This document shows, one piece after another, positions 27,439 through 35,662 of a DNA stretch of 35,662 bases; the first letter of the stretch is position 1; every line of letters starts with the position of its first letter. Origin of the DNA: Eubacterium sp. GTDB taxonomy: Bacteria > Bacillota > Clostridia > Oscillospirales > Acutalibacteraceae. The notes beneath the pieces are model-generated. The model was not told the DNA's origin. It worked only from the letters and a program-made list of their open reading frames with translations, and ran no database searches. A program made the translations under genes and the position numbers. The DNA is taken from assembly GCA_022511225.1 (NCBI GenBank), contig JAFLRZ010000020.1, forward strand, positions 1 through 35,662, written 5' to 3'.

Positions 27439-28565
27439 TTTATCTTGACAACAGCGCAACCACCTATCCAAAGCCGCAAAGCGTTGTTGCAGCAGTCTGT
27501 AATGCATTAAGGCGTTACAGCTTTAACAGCGGCAGGGGAGGTTATGCACAATCTGTTAACACTGCCGAAATGATTTTTTCCTCTCGGCAGTCAATTGCCG
27601 AGCTTGTTAATGCCGAGCCTCAGAATATTGTGTTCACCCAGAATTGTACTCTTGCTCTCAATATGGCAATCAAAGGTCTTGCAAGGGAAGGAGACCATAT
27701 AATCATTTCATCCCTTGAACATAACGCCGTTTACCGTCCGGTGTATGCCTTGTCAAAAAGAAAAGGCATTTCCTATACAGTTGTACCGTATGATTATGAC
27801 GAGGATAAGCTTCTGTCAAATTTTGAAAACAGTATACAGGAGAATACATCGTTTATCGTGTGCACAGGCGCATCCAACGTTTTCGGATGTGCAATGCCGA
27901 TTTCAAAAATAGGTGCTCTCGCCAAAAAACACGGTATACGATTTGTCGTTGACGGAGCGCAAATCGTTGGTGTGACTGATATCGATATTGTAAGAGATAA
28001 TATAGACATTCTCTGCGCCGCAGGTCATAAGGGACTTTACGGACCGCTTGCAACAGGCTTTATGGCTCTTAATGACAGTGTACTGCCCCAAACAATCATT
28101 GAGGGCGGTACGGGTTCGCTTTCTATGGAGCCTGACCAGCCTGATTTCCTTCCGGACAGATTTGAAGCAGGCACGCTCAATAATTCAGGTATTATCGGAC
28201 TTGCATCAGGTGTGACGTTTGTAAAGAAAAAAGGAATAGAAAGCATTTATTCTCACGAAATGAAGATTATAAAATATATTTATTCTGCTTTATCGGCTGA
28301 CAGCAACGCAGTTTTATATACTCCGTCACCCGATGGATTTAACTCAGCTCCGATTCTTTCGTTTAATTATAAGGATTATTCTTCGGAGGAAACGGCATCA
28401 CTTCTCGGAAACGGAAATATTGCAGTGCGTGGAGGATTCCACTGTGCACCGCTTGCCCATATGAGTTTCGGTACCGATGAACGTGGAACAGTAAGAGTCA
28501 GTCCGTCAGTATTTACAAGCTTTAAGGATTGTGAAAATTTTATAAACTATTTGAAAAAACTCTAA
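27435..28565 (+). CDS. Cysteine desulfurase family protein (EGC-type class V aminotransferase)
   Basis: A 376-residue PLP enzyme of the NifS/SufS-like EGC subfamily (TIGR01977). Visible residues: the start MIYLDNSATTYPKP, His96 (SSLEHNAVYRP) stacking on PLP, Asp173 and Gln176 (VVDGAQ), PLP-lysine Lys199 (AAGHKGLYGP), the family ending of RFEAGTLN, and catalytic Cys337 in RGGFHCAPLAH. It takes sulfur (or selenium) from cysteine (or selenocysteine) as an enzyme-bound persulfide; the adjacent DUF3343 is the likely acceptor. No iron-sulfur scaffold gene is nearby, arguing against the main Isc/Suf route (inference). Confidence 0.92.
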   Translation: MIYLDNSATTYPKPQSVVAAVCNALRRYSFNSGRGGYAQSVNTAEMIFSSRQSIAELVNAEPQNIVFTQNCTLALNMAIKGLAREGDHIIISSLEHNAVYRPVYALSKRKGISYTVVPYDYDEDKLLSNFENSIQENTSFIVCTGASNVFGCAMPISKIGALAKKHGIRFVVDGAQIVGVTDIDIVRDNIDILCAAGHKGLYGPLATGFMALNDSVLPQTIIEGGTGSLSMEPDQPDFLPDRFEAGTLNNSGIIGLASGVTFVKKKGIESIYSHEMKIIKYIYSALSADSNAVLYTPSPDGFNSAPILSFNYKDYSSEETASLLGNGNIAVRGGFHCAPLAHMSFGTDERGTVRVSPSVFTSFKDCENFINYLKKL

Positions 28566-28637
28566 TATTCCCTTTATTTCTCACAAACAATATGTTACTA
28601 TATAAATATAAATATTTAAGGAGTAAAGGATAGTAGG

Positions 28638-29507
28638 ATGTTTACTTCCATTTCAGAATTTTTCAACAGAATAATAAGTGTTTTTTCAACCTTCACGATA
28701 TTTGATTTTCTTGATATTTTAACAGTTACGGTCATTATTTATATCTGTATTCGTATTCTTAGAGAAACAAGGGCAATGCAGCTTGCGAAAGGACTTGTCC
28801 TTATCGCTGTTGCTTACGGAATTGCAACACTGCTGAATATGGAGGCTACGACTGTTATTTTCAGGGCAGTGTATTCAAATATTCTTATAATTGTTGTAAT
28901 TCTATTCGGTCCCGAGATAAGGCACATTATCGAGCAGGTCGGTCACGGAGCTACTGCAAAGAGCCTTAAAACTATAATCCACCCTGGTGTAGCAGTTGAT
29001 ATTGCAGAAATGTCGGGCACGATAACCTCGGTCTGCAAAGCCTGCTCTAATATGAGCGACCAAAAGATTGGCGCACTTATATGCTTTGAAAATGCAACAC
29101 TTCTCGGTGATATTATCGCAACAGGCACAGAGGTTAATGCCAAGGCTTCACGTGAGCTTATTGAAAATATATTCTTTCCTAAATCACCGCTTCACGACGG
29201 TGCAATGGTGATTCGTGACGGCAAGGTGTATTCGGCAGGCTGTATACTTCCTTTAACGCAGAAAACAGTTTCCTCGTCCTTCGGAACAAGGCACAGAGCT
29301 GCCATAGGATTAAGCGAGCAGAGTGATGCGATAGTTGTAATCGTCAGCGAAGAAACGGGCGCAATTTCTGTTGCTAAGGGCGGTGTGCTTCAGTTTGACA
29401 TTTCTGACGGTGACTTAAGAGATATTCTTACAACTGCATTCATTCCTACAGGCTCATCTGCAGATGATAAGATTATTACAAGGCTTGTTAGGAGGATTAA
29501 AAAGTAA
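28638..29507 (+). CDS. cdaA: Diadenylate cyclase CdaA (c-di-AMP synthase)
   Basis: Makes cyclic di-AMP from two ATP, controlling potassium and osmolyte transport and cell-wall homeostasis. The 289 residues hold three N-terminal membrane segments (about 22-40, 50-66, 73-92) and a cytosolic DAC domain with catalytic DGA (187-189, SPLHDGAMVIRDG) and GTRHR (216-220). GGAGT and GGAT precede the ATG. The stop and the cdaR start share one base (TAATG). In most Firmicutes the order is cdaA-cdaR-glmM; here glmM does not follow. Confidence 0.96.
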   Translation: MFTSISEFFNRIISVFSTFTIFDFLDILTVTVIIYICIRILRETRAMQLAKGLVLIAVAYGIATLLNMEATTVIFRAVYSNILIIVVILFGPEIRHIIEQVGHGATAKSLKTIIHPGVAVDIAEMSGTITSVCKACSNMSDQKIGALICFENATLLGDIIATGTEVNAKASRELIENIFFPKSPLHDGAMVIRDGKVYSAGCILPLTQKTVSSSFGTRHRAAIGLSEQSDAIVVIVSEETGAISVAKGGVLQFDISDGDLRDILTTAFIPTGSSADDKIITRLVRRIKK

Positions 29508-30799
29508 TGGCTCGTAAGAAAAAAAGCGGCTTCTCTATTAGAAAGCTTATTTATAATGATAAGTACCTGATTATCTTTTCAATCGTCTGTGCACTCGTAA
29601 TCTGGGTGGGAACGTCAATGAATCTTTCGCCCGAAACAACTAAGACTGTATCAGTTTCGGTAGTTGCCGATTTTTCCAAATCTGCAGCATCACAGCTCGG
29701 TCTTAAATGCTACGGAGAAGAGAGCATTAATGTTGATGTTAATGTAAGATGCAAGAAGTATCTTGCTAAGGATATAACTGCAGATGATATTATCGCAAGC
29801 TTGCAGACTAATTACGTTACGGAGAGCGGACTTGCTCAGGTACCGATAAGAATACAGGCTGAGGATAACGCCGATTTTGAAATTCTCAGCTTTTTCCCCA
29901 CAACCTACAGTGCTTTTTTTGATGTAGAAGCACAAAAGGTTATGGAGGTTAACGCTAACTTAGGCAACGAGAAAATCGTTGAAGACGGCTATATTTTGGG
30001 TCAGACTATTATGAGCGAAAGCTCTGTTACTGTTTCAGGCCCTGCAACCTACGTTTCCCGAGTTAATTCTATAGAATGCGATGTTGATTTACAGGGTGAA
30101 AAGCTAACGGATACTAAGAATATTTCAGTTTCACCGGTAGCACTTGATAAATATAATAACAAAGTCGATTATATCACACTCCTTGACAGCAACGGCAGTG
30201 AGATAAGTCTTCTTGACCTGACTATTCCGATTCTTAAGCAGACTGAGCTTCCGGTGGCAGTTGAATTTACTAATAAACCGGCTTCAATCAAAGAGAATAT
30301 TCTTGACGTAAGCTACAGCGTAAGCAAGGTGAACGTAGGCGTTCTTGATGATGTTGACATAGAGAGCTGTATAATAGGGCAGATTGATTATTCTGACCTT
30401 ACTGTAGGCGAAAATCAATTCACCTTTGACGTTCATAATCTTGACAGCCTTGTTATTCTTGATGACGTTACTGAAATCACCGTTACAGTCAAGGTTGCAA
30501 ACACTTATAGCTCAAGCACAGTTTCTGTTACAGATGAAAATGTAAAGGTGTCAAATCTTCCCGATGGCTATAAGTTCGAGGTAATTTCCTTAAGTGATTA
30601 CAGAGTTACCACAGTCGGAACAAATAAGGCTCTTAAAGAAGTAAGCACCAAAAATGTTTCGTTAACTGTTAATGCAAAGCAGAATTCAAGCAAAATCAGC
30701 GAAGGCGAGTTTACACTTGATGTAATTCCTTCAATCGAGGGCGTAAGCAATTGCTGGGTATACGGTGACTACACCGCCACTATCAGAATATATAAATAA
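29507..30799 (+). CDS. cdaR: CdaR, YbbR-domain regulator of CdaA
   Basis: A 430-residue membrane-anchored protein with one N-terminal transmembrane helix (about 20-36) after a basic KKKSGFSIRK stretch, and an extracytoplasmic part built of several YbbR-like repeats (for example TKTVSVSVVADFSK..., KVMEVNANLGNEKIVEDGYILGQTIMSESSVTVSGPATYVSRV, LDLTIPILKQTELPVAVEFTNKP, EITVTVKVANTYSS). CdaR binds and modulates CdaA. It overlaps cdaA by one base. A partial copy of the dispersed repeat and a bidirectional terminator follow. Confidence 0.93.
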   Translation: MARKKKSGFSIRKLIYNDKYLIIFSIVCALVIWVGTSMNLSPETTKTVSVSVVADFSKSAASQLGLKCYGEESINVDVNVRCKKYLAKDITADDIIASLQTNYVTESGLAQVPIRIQAEDNADFEILSFFPTTYSAFFDVEAQKVMEVNANLGNEKIVEDGYILGQTIMSESSVTVSGPATYVSRVNSIECDVDLQGEKLTDTKNISVSPVALDKYNNKVDYITLLDSNGSEISLLDLTIPILKQTELPVAVEFTNKPASIKENILDVSYSVSKVNVGVLDDVDIESCIIGQIDYSDLTVGENQFTFDVHNLDSLVILDDVTEITVTVKVANTYSSSTVSVTDENVKVSNLPDGYKFEVISLSDYRVTTVGTNKALKEVSTKNVSLTVNAKQNSSKISEGEFTLDVIPSIEGVSNCWVYGDYTATIRIYK

Positions 30800-30821
30800 A
30801 AATCGCATAATCACTCCCAAA

Positions 30822-30853
30822 TTGTATTGAATGGAATTTCCGTTGTCCGCACC
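30822..30853 (+). repeat. Dispersed intergenic repeat, copy 4 (partial)
   Basis: TTGTATTGAATGGAATTTCCGT matches the AT box of the family, but the hairpin is lost; only TGTCCGCACC, reminiscent of the GACCGCATC loop side, remains. It lies between cdaR and the terminator. Confidence 0.6.
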
Positions 30854-30860
30854 AATTACA

Positions 30861-30898
30861 AAAACCTGTCTTGTTCAATGAACAAGACAGGTTTTTTT
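30861..30898. terminator. Bidirectional terminator between cdaR and rodA
   Basis: A 16-bp perfect stem, AAAACCTGTCTTGTTC, loop AAT, GAACAAGACAGGTTTT, then TTT. The rodA stop codon (minus strand, 30897-30899) overlaps its edge. Confidence 0.95.
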
Positions 30899-32051
30899 AC
30901 TGATAAAGAAGCGATTTTCTCTGTGCCTTCGAGTACCTGAATACACTCATCTCTAATCCGAGTGCCAGATAAATACAAAGTGATGACGATCCGCCTGCCG
31001 AAAAGAGAGGCAGCGTAATGCCAATACAAGGAAGCCACGAAAGCTCCATACCGATATTAATAAACATTTGTGCAAACAGCATTACGGAAATGCCTGCACA
31101 CATCAGGTAAGCAACGTTATCTCTTGCCTTAAGTCCCGTAAACAGTACCCTCAAAACAAGAACGAGCAGAATACCGATTACTGCAAGAGAGCCGATAAAT
31201 CCGAACTCCTCTCCTGCAACGGTGAGCACCATATCGTTCTGATTCTCAGGAACTCCGTTTGAAAGCGATTGCGTCATACTTCCGTTAAGGTAGCCTTGTC
31301 CGAGCCATCCGCCTCCACCAAGGGCAATCTTGCCGTGATTTTGCTGATACAATGTGTCTGCATAAATATCAGGGTAAAACAGCGCAGTAATTCTTTCTCT
31401 TTGAATACCGTTTATTATTCCAAGCTTCCACGCAGATGTAAAGCCTACGATTATTGCACATATTCCTGCAACGAAGTAACCTATATGTACCCTTGCAAAA
31501 AACAGCATTCCAATAAACATTATCATAAAGATAAGCGCAGAGCCCGAGTCGCCTGTCGCTACAACAAGCGCAATAGGCACAATTCCGTGAATGACTAACG
31601 GTACGATTGTCTTAAGCCTGTTTATCTTGTCCTTAACCATATCAAGATGATATGAAAACGAAATAATAAAGCCGACCTTAAGAAGCTCAGACGGCTGGAA
31701 ATAGAATACCTTAAGATCAAGCCAGCTTCTGGCATCCTGCCTTGCTGACGGTGCAACACCGAAGAACATTGTAAATATCATCAGTCCGACGCACCCCGCC
31801 GCAATAAGAGGCCACAGCTTTGATATGATTTCATAGTCGATATTCGATACTATAAGCGCAATAACAAGTCCCACACTAACGGAAACGAGCATACTTCTGA
31901 CATCACTGCTGATTATTTTGCCGTCAGTAAGCGAAGAATAGGTGGCACTGTAAACGAGAGCAAGACCATACGCAGAGCCTATGACTGCTGTCAGAACAGT
32001 TACAAAATCAAGACCGCCGAAAAATCCAATCTTCTTTTGCGTATTATTCAA
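30897..32051 (-). CDS. rodA: RodA/FtsW-family peptidoglycan polymerase (SEDS)
   Basis: A 384-residue SEDS glycosyltransferase that polymerises lipid II, partner of a class B PBP in side-wall elongation. Ten or so membrane segments; signature GDSGSALIFMIMFIGMLFFARVH and the segment HGKIALGGGGWLGQGYLNGSMTQSLSNGVPENQNDMVLTVAGEEFGFIGS (with the conserved E and H region of the central cavity), and the ending LPLFSAGGSSSLCIYLALGLEMSV. The RodA-like length and GSMTQ-x-NGVPE region favour RodA over FtsW. The start codon is TTG (32051), with AGGAGG 11 nt upstream; no ATG alternative is near. It is convergent with cdaAR and divergent from fhs. Confidence 0.9.
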   Translation of the reverse strand: MNNTQKKIGFFGGLDFVTVLTAVIGSAYGLALVYSATYSSLTDGKIISSDVRSMLVSVSVGLVIALIVSNIDYEIISKLWPLIAAGCVGLMIFTMFFGVAPSARQDARSWLDLKVFYFQPSELLKVGFIISFSYHLDMVKDKINRLKTIVPLVIHGIVPIALVVATGDSGSALIFMIMFIGMLFFARVHIGYFVAGICAIIVGFTSAWKLGIINGIQRERITALFYPDIYADTLYQQNHGKIALGGGGWLGQGYLNGSMTQSLSNGVPENQNDMVLTVAGEEFGFIGSLAVIGILLVLVLRVLFTGLKARDNVAYLMCAGISVMLFAQMFINIGMELSWLPCIGITLPLFSAGGSSSLCIYLALGLEMSVFRYSKAQRKSLLYQ

Positions 32052-32094
32052 TTTTACAGTAACCTCCTCTTCAAAGAATAGTAAGAATAGTATT

Positions 32095-32123
32095 ATTATA
32101 TTAAAATATTTTGCCTATTTCAA
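32095..32123 (-). promoter_or_regulatory. Promoter of rodA
   Basis: On the minus strand TTGAAA (32123-32118), a 17-nt spacer and TATAAT (32100-32095), about 44 nt before the TTG start. Confidence 0.8.
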
Positions 32124-32163
32124 GTGCAGATTAAAATAATACATATATTGTTAAAATTTATAT

Positions 32164-32191
32164 TTGATTATTATGTTTTGTATGATATAAT
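32164..32191 (+). promoter_or_regulatory. Promoter of fhs-tsaE-tsaB-rpiB
   Basis: TTGATT (32164-32169), a 16-nt spacer and TATAAT (32186-32191), back to back with the rodA promoter. Confidence 0.75.
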
Positions 32192-32243
32192 AAGTGCGTA
32201 AAATTATAAGAATTAACCTTTGACTACAAAAGGAGATTTAATT

Positions 32244-33911
32244 ATGTTAAGTGATATCGAAATTGCTCAGCAGGCAAAGATGAAAAAAATAAGCGAAGTC
32301 GCTCAGACTATCGGCATTACTGCTGATGAGCTTGAACCCTACGGCCATTATAAAGCAAAGATAAGTGACAGCGTTTATGACAGATTAAAGGATACGCCTG
32401 ACGGCAAGCTTGTGCTTGTTACTGCCGTTAATCCTACACCGGCAGGTGAGGGCAAAACTACCGTTTCAATCGGACTCGGTCAGGGAATGAATAAGATAGG
32501 CAAGAAGGCTGTTATAGCACTTCGTGAGCCATCTCTCGGTCCTGTATTCGGTATCAAAGGCGGTGCAGCAGGCGGCGGATATTCTCAGGTTGTTCCTATG
32601 GAGGATATTAATCTTCACTTCACAGGCGATATGCACGCTATTACAAGTGCAAATAACCTTATGTGCGCAATGCTTGATAATCATATTCAGCAGGGAAACG
32701 AGCTTAATATCGACCAGAGAAGAGTACTCATTAAGCGTTGTCTTGATATGAATGACCGTGCACTGCGCAATATCGTTTGCTCCCTTGGAGGTAAGCTTAA
32801 CGGTATTCCGAGAGAGGATCATTTTATCATTACTGTTGCAAGCGAGGTTATGGCAATTCTCTGCCTTGCTTCTGATGTTTTTGACCTTAAGAAAAGGCTC
32901 GGCAATATCTTAGTTGCATATACATATGACGGCAAGCCTGTTTATTGCCGGGACATCAAGGCTAACGGCGCAATGACCGTGCTTCTTAAGGACGCAATCA
33001 AGCCTAATCTTGTACAGACTCTTGAGAACACTCCTGCAATTATGCACGGTGGTCCGTTTGCAAATATTGCTCACGGATGTAACTCAGTACGTGCCACAAA
33101 GACTGCACTTAAGCTCGGTGATTACTGTATTACCGAGGCAGGCTTCGGCTCTGATCTTGGTGCAGAAAAGTTCCTTGACATCAAGTGTCGCTTTGCAGGG
33201 CTTACACCGTCCTGTATCGTTCTCGTTTCAACCGTTCGTTCAATGAAATATAACGGTGGTGTGCCAAAGACTGAGCTTGCTGAGGAAAATCTTGAAGCTC
33301 TCGAAAAGGGCAGTGTAAACCTCGGCGCACATATAGACAATCTCAAAAAGTTCGGTGTACCTGTAGTCGTTGCAATCAACCACTTCTATGCCGATACCGA
33401 CAAGGAAATAGAATTTGTCAAGAGCTACTGCGAGAGCAAGGGCGCAGATTTTGCAGTAACAAAGTGCTTCGCTGAGGGCGGCGAAGGCTCAAAGGAGCTT
33501 GCCGAGAAGGTTGTTTCTGCCTGCGAAAAGGAAAACAATTTCCACCATCTCTACAACCTCGATATGCCTGTATATGACAAGATTGAAACTATCGCAAGAG
33601 AAATTTACGGTGCAGACGGTGTTGATTATACAAAGGAAGCAAGAAAGAGCATTGACGAGTTTATTGAGCTTGGAGCAGATAAAATACCTGTATGTATGGC
33701 AAAAACTCAGTACAGCCTTTCCGACAATCCTCAGGCACTCGGTAAGCCGAGCGGCTTTAGAATTACAGTGTCCTCGGCAAATCTTTCAAACGGTGCAGGC
33801 TTCCTCGTTTGCCAGACAGGCTCAATTATGACTATGCCGGGGCTTTCAAAGTCACCTGCCGCATATAATATCGATATTGACGAAAACGGAAACACAGTAG
33901 GTCTTTTCTGA
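32244..33911 (+). CDS. fhs: Formate-tetrahydrofolate ligase
   Basis: ATP-dependent formation of 10-formyl-THF from formate, feeding purine and serine synthesis and, in acetogens, the methyl branch of the Wood-Ljungdahl pathway. The 555 residues match the family (about 556). P-loop TPAGEGKTT (65-73), [42 protein letters not shown] and the later [13 protein letters not shown] are diagnostic. ATG 32244 is preferred over the upstream in-frame TTG (32220) because AAAGGAG sits 8 nt before it. The stop overlaps tsaE by one base (TGATG). No other acetogenesis gene is present here. Confidence 0.98.
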   Translation: MLSDIEIAQQAKMKKISEVAQTIGITADELEPYGHYKAKISDSVYDRLKDTPDGKLVLVTAVNPTPAGEGKTTVSIGLGQGMNKIGKKAVIALREPSLGPVFGIKGGAAGGGYSQVVPMEDINLHFTGDMHAITSANNLMCAMLDNHIQQGNELNIDQRRVLIKRCLDMNDRALRNIVCSLGGKLNGIPREDHFIITVASEVMAILCLASDVFDLKKRLGNILVAYTYDGKPVYCRDIKANGAMTVLLKDAIKPNLVQTLENTPAIMHGGPFANIAHGCNSVRATKTALKLGDYCITEAGFGSDLGAEKFLDIKCRFAGLTPSCIVLVSTVRSMKYNGGVPKTELAEENLEALEKGSVNLGAHIDNLKKFGVPVVVAINHFYADTDKEIEFVKSYCESKGADFAVTKCFAEGGEGSKELAEKVVSACEKENNFHHLYNLDMPVYDKIETIAREIYGADGVDYTKEARKSIDEFIELGADKIPVCMAKTQYSLSDNPQALGKPSGFRITVSSANLSNGAGFLVCQTGSIMTMPGLSKSPAAYNIDIDENGNTVGLF

Positions 33912-34342
33912 TGAATACTTATACTACCAATAGCTATGAGGAGACCGTTGAGCTCGCAAACGAATTTGCCAAGACTCTCCCTAAAGGCTCTGTAATCGCT
34001 TATCTCGGTGGGCTTGGAATGGGTAAAACAGCATTTACCACAGGTGTCGCAAGGGGACTTGGAATTGACTGCGACGTGTCATCTCCCACCTTCGCAATCT
34101 GCAATACGTATATAGGCGATGAAAATACGCTTTACCACTTTGATATGTACCGTGTTGACGGTTGGGATGATCTTTATTCAACAGGCTTTTTCGATTTTCT
34201 TGAAACAGACGGATATATGGCAGTTGAGTGGAGCGAAAATATTTACGGTGCTCTGCCTGAGGACTGCTATATTGTCGAAATAGAGCGTTTGTCGGAGACT
34301 CAAAGAATAATTAAAATTTACAGGAAAAATGAGGATATATAA
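33911..34342 (+). CDS. tsaE: tRNA threonylcarbamoyladenosine biosynthesis ATPase TsaE
   Basis: ATPase partner of the TsaBDE complex that forms t6A37 in ANN-decoding tRNAs. It is 143 residues, with P-loop GLGMGKT (34-40), SSPTFAICNTY (switch-like region) and HFDMYRVDGWDDLYSTGFFDFLE, and the W-containing AVEWSENI. It starts on the last base of the fhs stop and shares one base with the tsaB start (TAATG), so translation is coupled on both sides. Confidence 0.96.
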   Translation: MNTYTTNSYEETVELANEFAKTLPKGSVIAYLGGLGMGKTAFTTGVARGLGIDCDVSSPTFAICNTYIGDENTLYHFDMYRVDGWDDLYSTGFFDFLETDGYMAVEWSENIYGALPEDCYIVEIERLSETQRIIKIYRKNEDI

Positions 34343-35007
34343 TGCTTTTATCTTTTGATTCATCAGCAGTAACGGCATCAGCGGCTCTTACTGACGGTGA
34401 CAGAGTAATTAAAAGTGAATTTATTAATGCAGGACTTACGCATAGCGAAACCCTGCTTCCTATGATTAAAAGAGTTATGGAAGGCTACAGCTTTGATGAG
34501 CTTGAGGCAATTGCCGTTACTTCAGGACCGGGCTCTTTTACAGGGGTCAGAATCGGTGTAGCCACTGCAAAGGGACTTGCATTTAATGCAGATATTTCCT
34601 GTGTCGGAATCTCAACTCTTGAAGCGATAGCACATAATTTTGAAAACGGCATTGTCTGTGCAGTAATGGATGCAAGAAGAATGCAGTTTTATAACGCTCT
34701 TTTCAGCGTTAAAGACGGAAACGTAACTCGTATGTGTGATGACCGTGCCATATCAATCGAGGAGCTTAAAAGTGAGCTTTCAAAGTATGACGAGGTTATT
34801 ATTGCGGGTGACGGTGCACGCCTATGCTATGAAAATATAGGACTTGAAAACGTTGTCTTAGCTGATGAGGACAAGCTTTATCAGAATGCCGTCGGCGTGT
34901 CAAAGGCGGCAGAAAATAAAGAAAGAATACCGGCAGAAAGGCTCATTCCTGTTTACTTAAGATTAAGTCAGGCAGAAAGAGAGCTAAAACTTAAAAAAGG
35001 AGAATGA
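34342..35007 (+). CDS. tsaB: tRNA threonylcarbamoyladenosine biosynthesis protein TsaB
   Basis: Scaffold subunit of the t6A complex, ASKHA fold without its own catalysis. It is 221 residues: MLLSFDSSAVTASAALTDG, HSETLLPMIKRVM (dimer helix with TsaD) and VTSGPGSFTGVRIGVATAKGLA are typical. In many Firmicutes tsaE-tsaB is followed by rimI and tsaD; here rpiB comes next, so tsaD must be elsewhere in the genome. Confidence 0.96.
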   Translation: MLLSFDSSAVTASAALTDGDRVIKSEFINAGLTHSETLLPMIKRVMEGYSFDELEAIAVTSGPGSFTGVRIGVATAKGLAFNADISCVGISTLEAIAHNFENGIVCAVMDARRMQFYNALFSVKDGNVTRMCDDRAISIEELKSELSKYDEVIIAGDGARLCYENIGLENVVLADEDKLYQNAVGVSKAAENKERIPAERLIPVYLRLSQAERELKLKKGE

Positions 35008-35010
35008 ATT

Positions 35011-35460
35011 ATGATAGCTATTGGAAGTGACCACGCAGGATTTCCTCTTAAGGAGGAAATTCGTTCATATCTCGACGAAAAAAATATTGATTATATAGAT
35101 GTAGGATGCTATACCCCCGAACGCTTTGATTACGCAATCAGTGCGCAGAAGGCTTGCGATAAGGTTGTGGCAGGGGAGTGCGAGTTTGCAATTCTTTGCT
35201 GCGGCACAGGTGTAGGAATATCAATGGCGGCTAATAAGGTTAAAGGTATCCGAGCTTGCTGTTGCTCTGATTATTTCAGCGCAAAGTACACAAGAGCGCA
35301 CAATGACGCTAACGTGCTTTGTATGGGCGACAGAGTTATCGGCGCAGGACTTGCAATAGAAATGGTCGACGTTTTCCTTAATACAGAGTTTGAGGGCGGC
35401 AGACATCAAACTCGCATTGATCAGATAATGGCAATTGAAGCCGGAGAAAAACTCTATTAG
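35011..35460 (+). CDS. rpiB: Ribose-5-phosphate isomerase B
   Basis: Interconverts ribose-5-phosphate and ribulose-5-phosphate in the pentose phosphate pathway. It is 149 residues; GSDHAGFPLKEEI at the start, catalytic-region CCGTGVGISMAANK (Cys64 as general base) and TRAHNDANVLCMGDRVIG are characteristic. The distinction from LacA/LacB galactose-6-phosphate isomerases rests on the typical Cys-Gly-Thr-Gly motif and the lack of a lac context. GGAGA precedes the ATG, 3 nt after tsaB. Confidence 0.95.
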   Translation: MIAIGSDHAGFPLKEEIRSYLDEKNIDYIDVGCYTPERFDYAISAQKACDKVVAGECEFAILCCGTGVGISMAANKVKGIRACCCSDYFSAKYTRAHNDANVLCMGDRVIGAGLAIEMVDVFLNTEFEGGRHQTRIDQIMAIEAGEKLY

Positions 35461-35482
35461 ACTCCCCCAAAAGCGCATAAGC

Positions 35483-35513
35483 GTGGCAAAAGCATTTATG
35501 CTTTTGCCACTTT
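35483..35513 (+). terminator. Hairpin terminator after rpiB
   Basis: A 12-bp perfect stem, GTGGCAAAAGCA, loop TTTA, TGCTTTTGCCAC, then TTTGC. The T tract is short, so termination strength is uncertain. Confidence 0.75.
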
Positions 35514-35526
35514 GCATCGAAGTCGC

Positions 35527-35569
35527 ATTGAATAGAATTTTCTTAAGGAGAGATGACCGCATCGCTTCG
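35527..35569 (+). repeat. Dispersed intergenic repeat, copy 5
   Basis: ATTGAATAGAATTTTCTTAA followed by GGAGAGATG, loop ACCG, CATCGCTTC, a stem with one mismatch and one wobble (35547-35568). Of the copies, its AT box is closest to copy 2. The remaining 93 nt to the window end show no gene or structure I can support. Confidence 0.78.
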
Positions 35570-35662
35570 TGTACTAATCACCTCGTAAAATAAAAAAATC
35601 AGGAACACAAGGGACGCCCTGCATAACGATGTACAGCCTCACAATTTTGATTTTTTGCGAAC

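Noticed and set aside
32192-32243. Riboswitch in front of fhs
   Set aside because: Only about 50 nt separate the -10 from the start codon and no structured element is visible.

Overview
The window looks like a chromosomal segment of an anaerobic, low-to-mid GC Gram-positive, most likely a gut or rumen Clostridia member of the Ruminococcaceae/Oscillospirales type. The evidence is strong GGAGG-type ribosome sites, sigma-A-like TTGACA/TATAAT promoters, tRNA genes with encoded CCA, a CIRCE-controlled groESL, a T-box leader, a ferredoxin-dependent 2-oxoacid oxidoreductase, formate-tetrahydrofolate ligase, a DUF3343/cysteine-desulfurase pair and the cdaA-cdaR pair. The family assignment is inference; no 16S gene is present.

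Layout. 1-300: end of a tRNA cluster (His partial, Gln, Lys) closed by a terminator. 371-3135: an AT-rich accessory module beside tRNA-Lys, with an AraC regulator diverging from an APH-fold kinase and an HSL-type alpha/beta hydrolase. 3247-9528: uvrB, a MATE exporter and uvrA packed as one unit. 9659-11766: uracil salvage (upp, uraA). 11955-13986: groES-groEL with a perfect CIRCE. 14036-17305: a PadR/HAAS-domain pair with an operator, then an XRE-membrane protein behind a leader that resembles part of a T-box. 17315-20683: a T-box leader whose specifier reads as AUC (isoleucine) in front of a four-subunit 2-oxoacid:ferredoxin oxidoreductase. 20864-22240 (minus): a TrpB2-type tryptophan synthase beta chain, convergent with the oxidoreductase operon and carrying a dyad over its -10. 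22375-24355: an anSME-like radical SAM enzyme and a lipoprotein with a degenerate transglutaminase-like domain. 24432-26981: a GPH/MFS transporter with a cytoplasmic tail of about 320 residues. 27223-28565: DUF3343 plus an EGC-type cysteine desulfurase. 28638-30799: cdaA-cdaR (c-di-AMP). 30897-32051 (minus): rodA. 32244-35460: fhs, tsaE, tsaB, rpiB with overlapping or near-overlapping ends.

The most interesting functional unit is the isoleucine-type T-box plus ferredoxin oxidoreductase. Control by uncharged tRNA-Ile would fit an enzyme working in the reductive carboxylation direction, making branched-chain 2-oxoacids from short branched acyl-CoAs, a route known in rumen anaerobes. Part of the same leader architecture appears about 1.6 kb upstream, before the XRE gene. 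A second theme is a family of dispersed intergenic repeats: an ATTGAATAGAATTT box followed by a GGAGCGATG-ACCG-CATCGCTCC hairpin. It is seen in five gaps, one copy has a compensatory base-pair change in the stem, and at least one copy appears to serve as a terminator.
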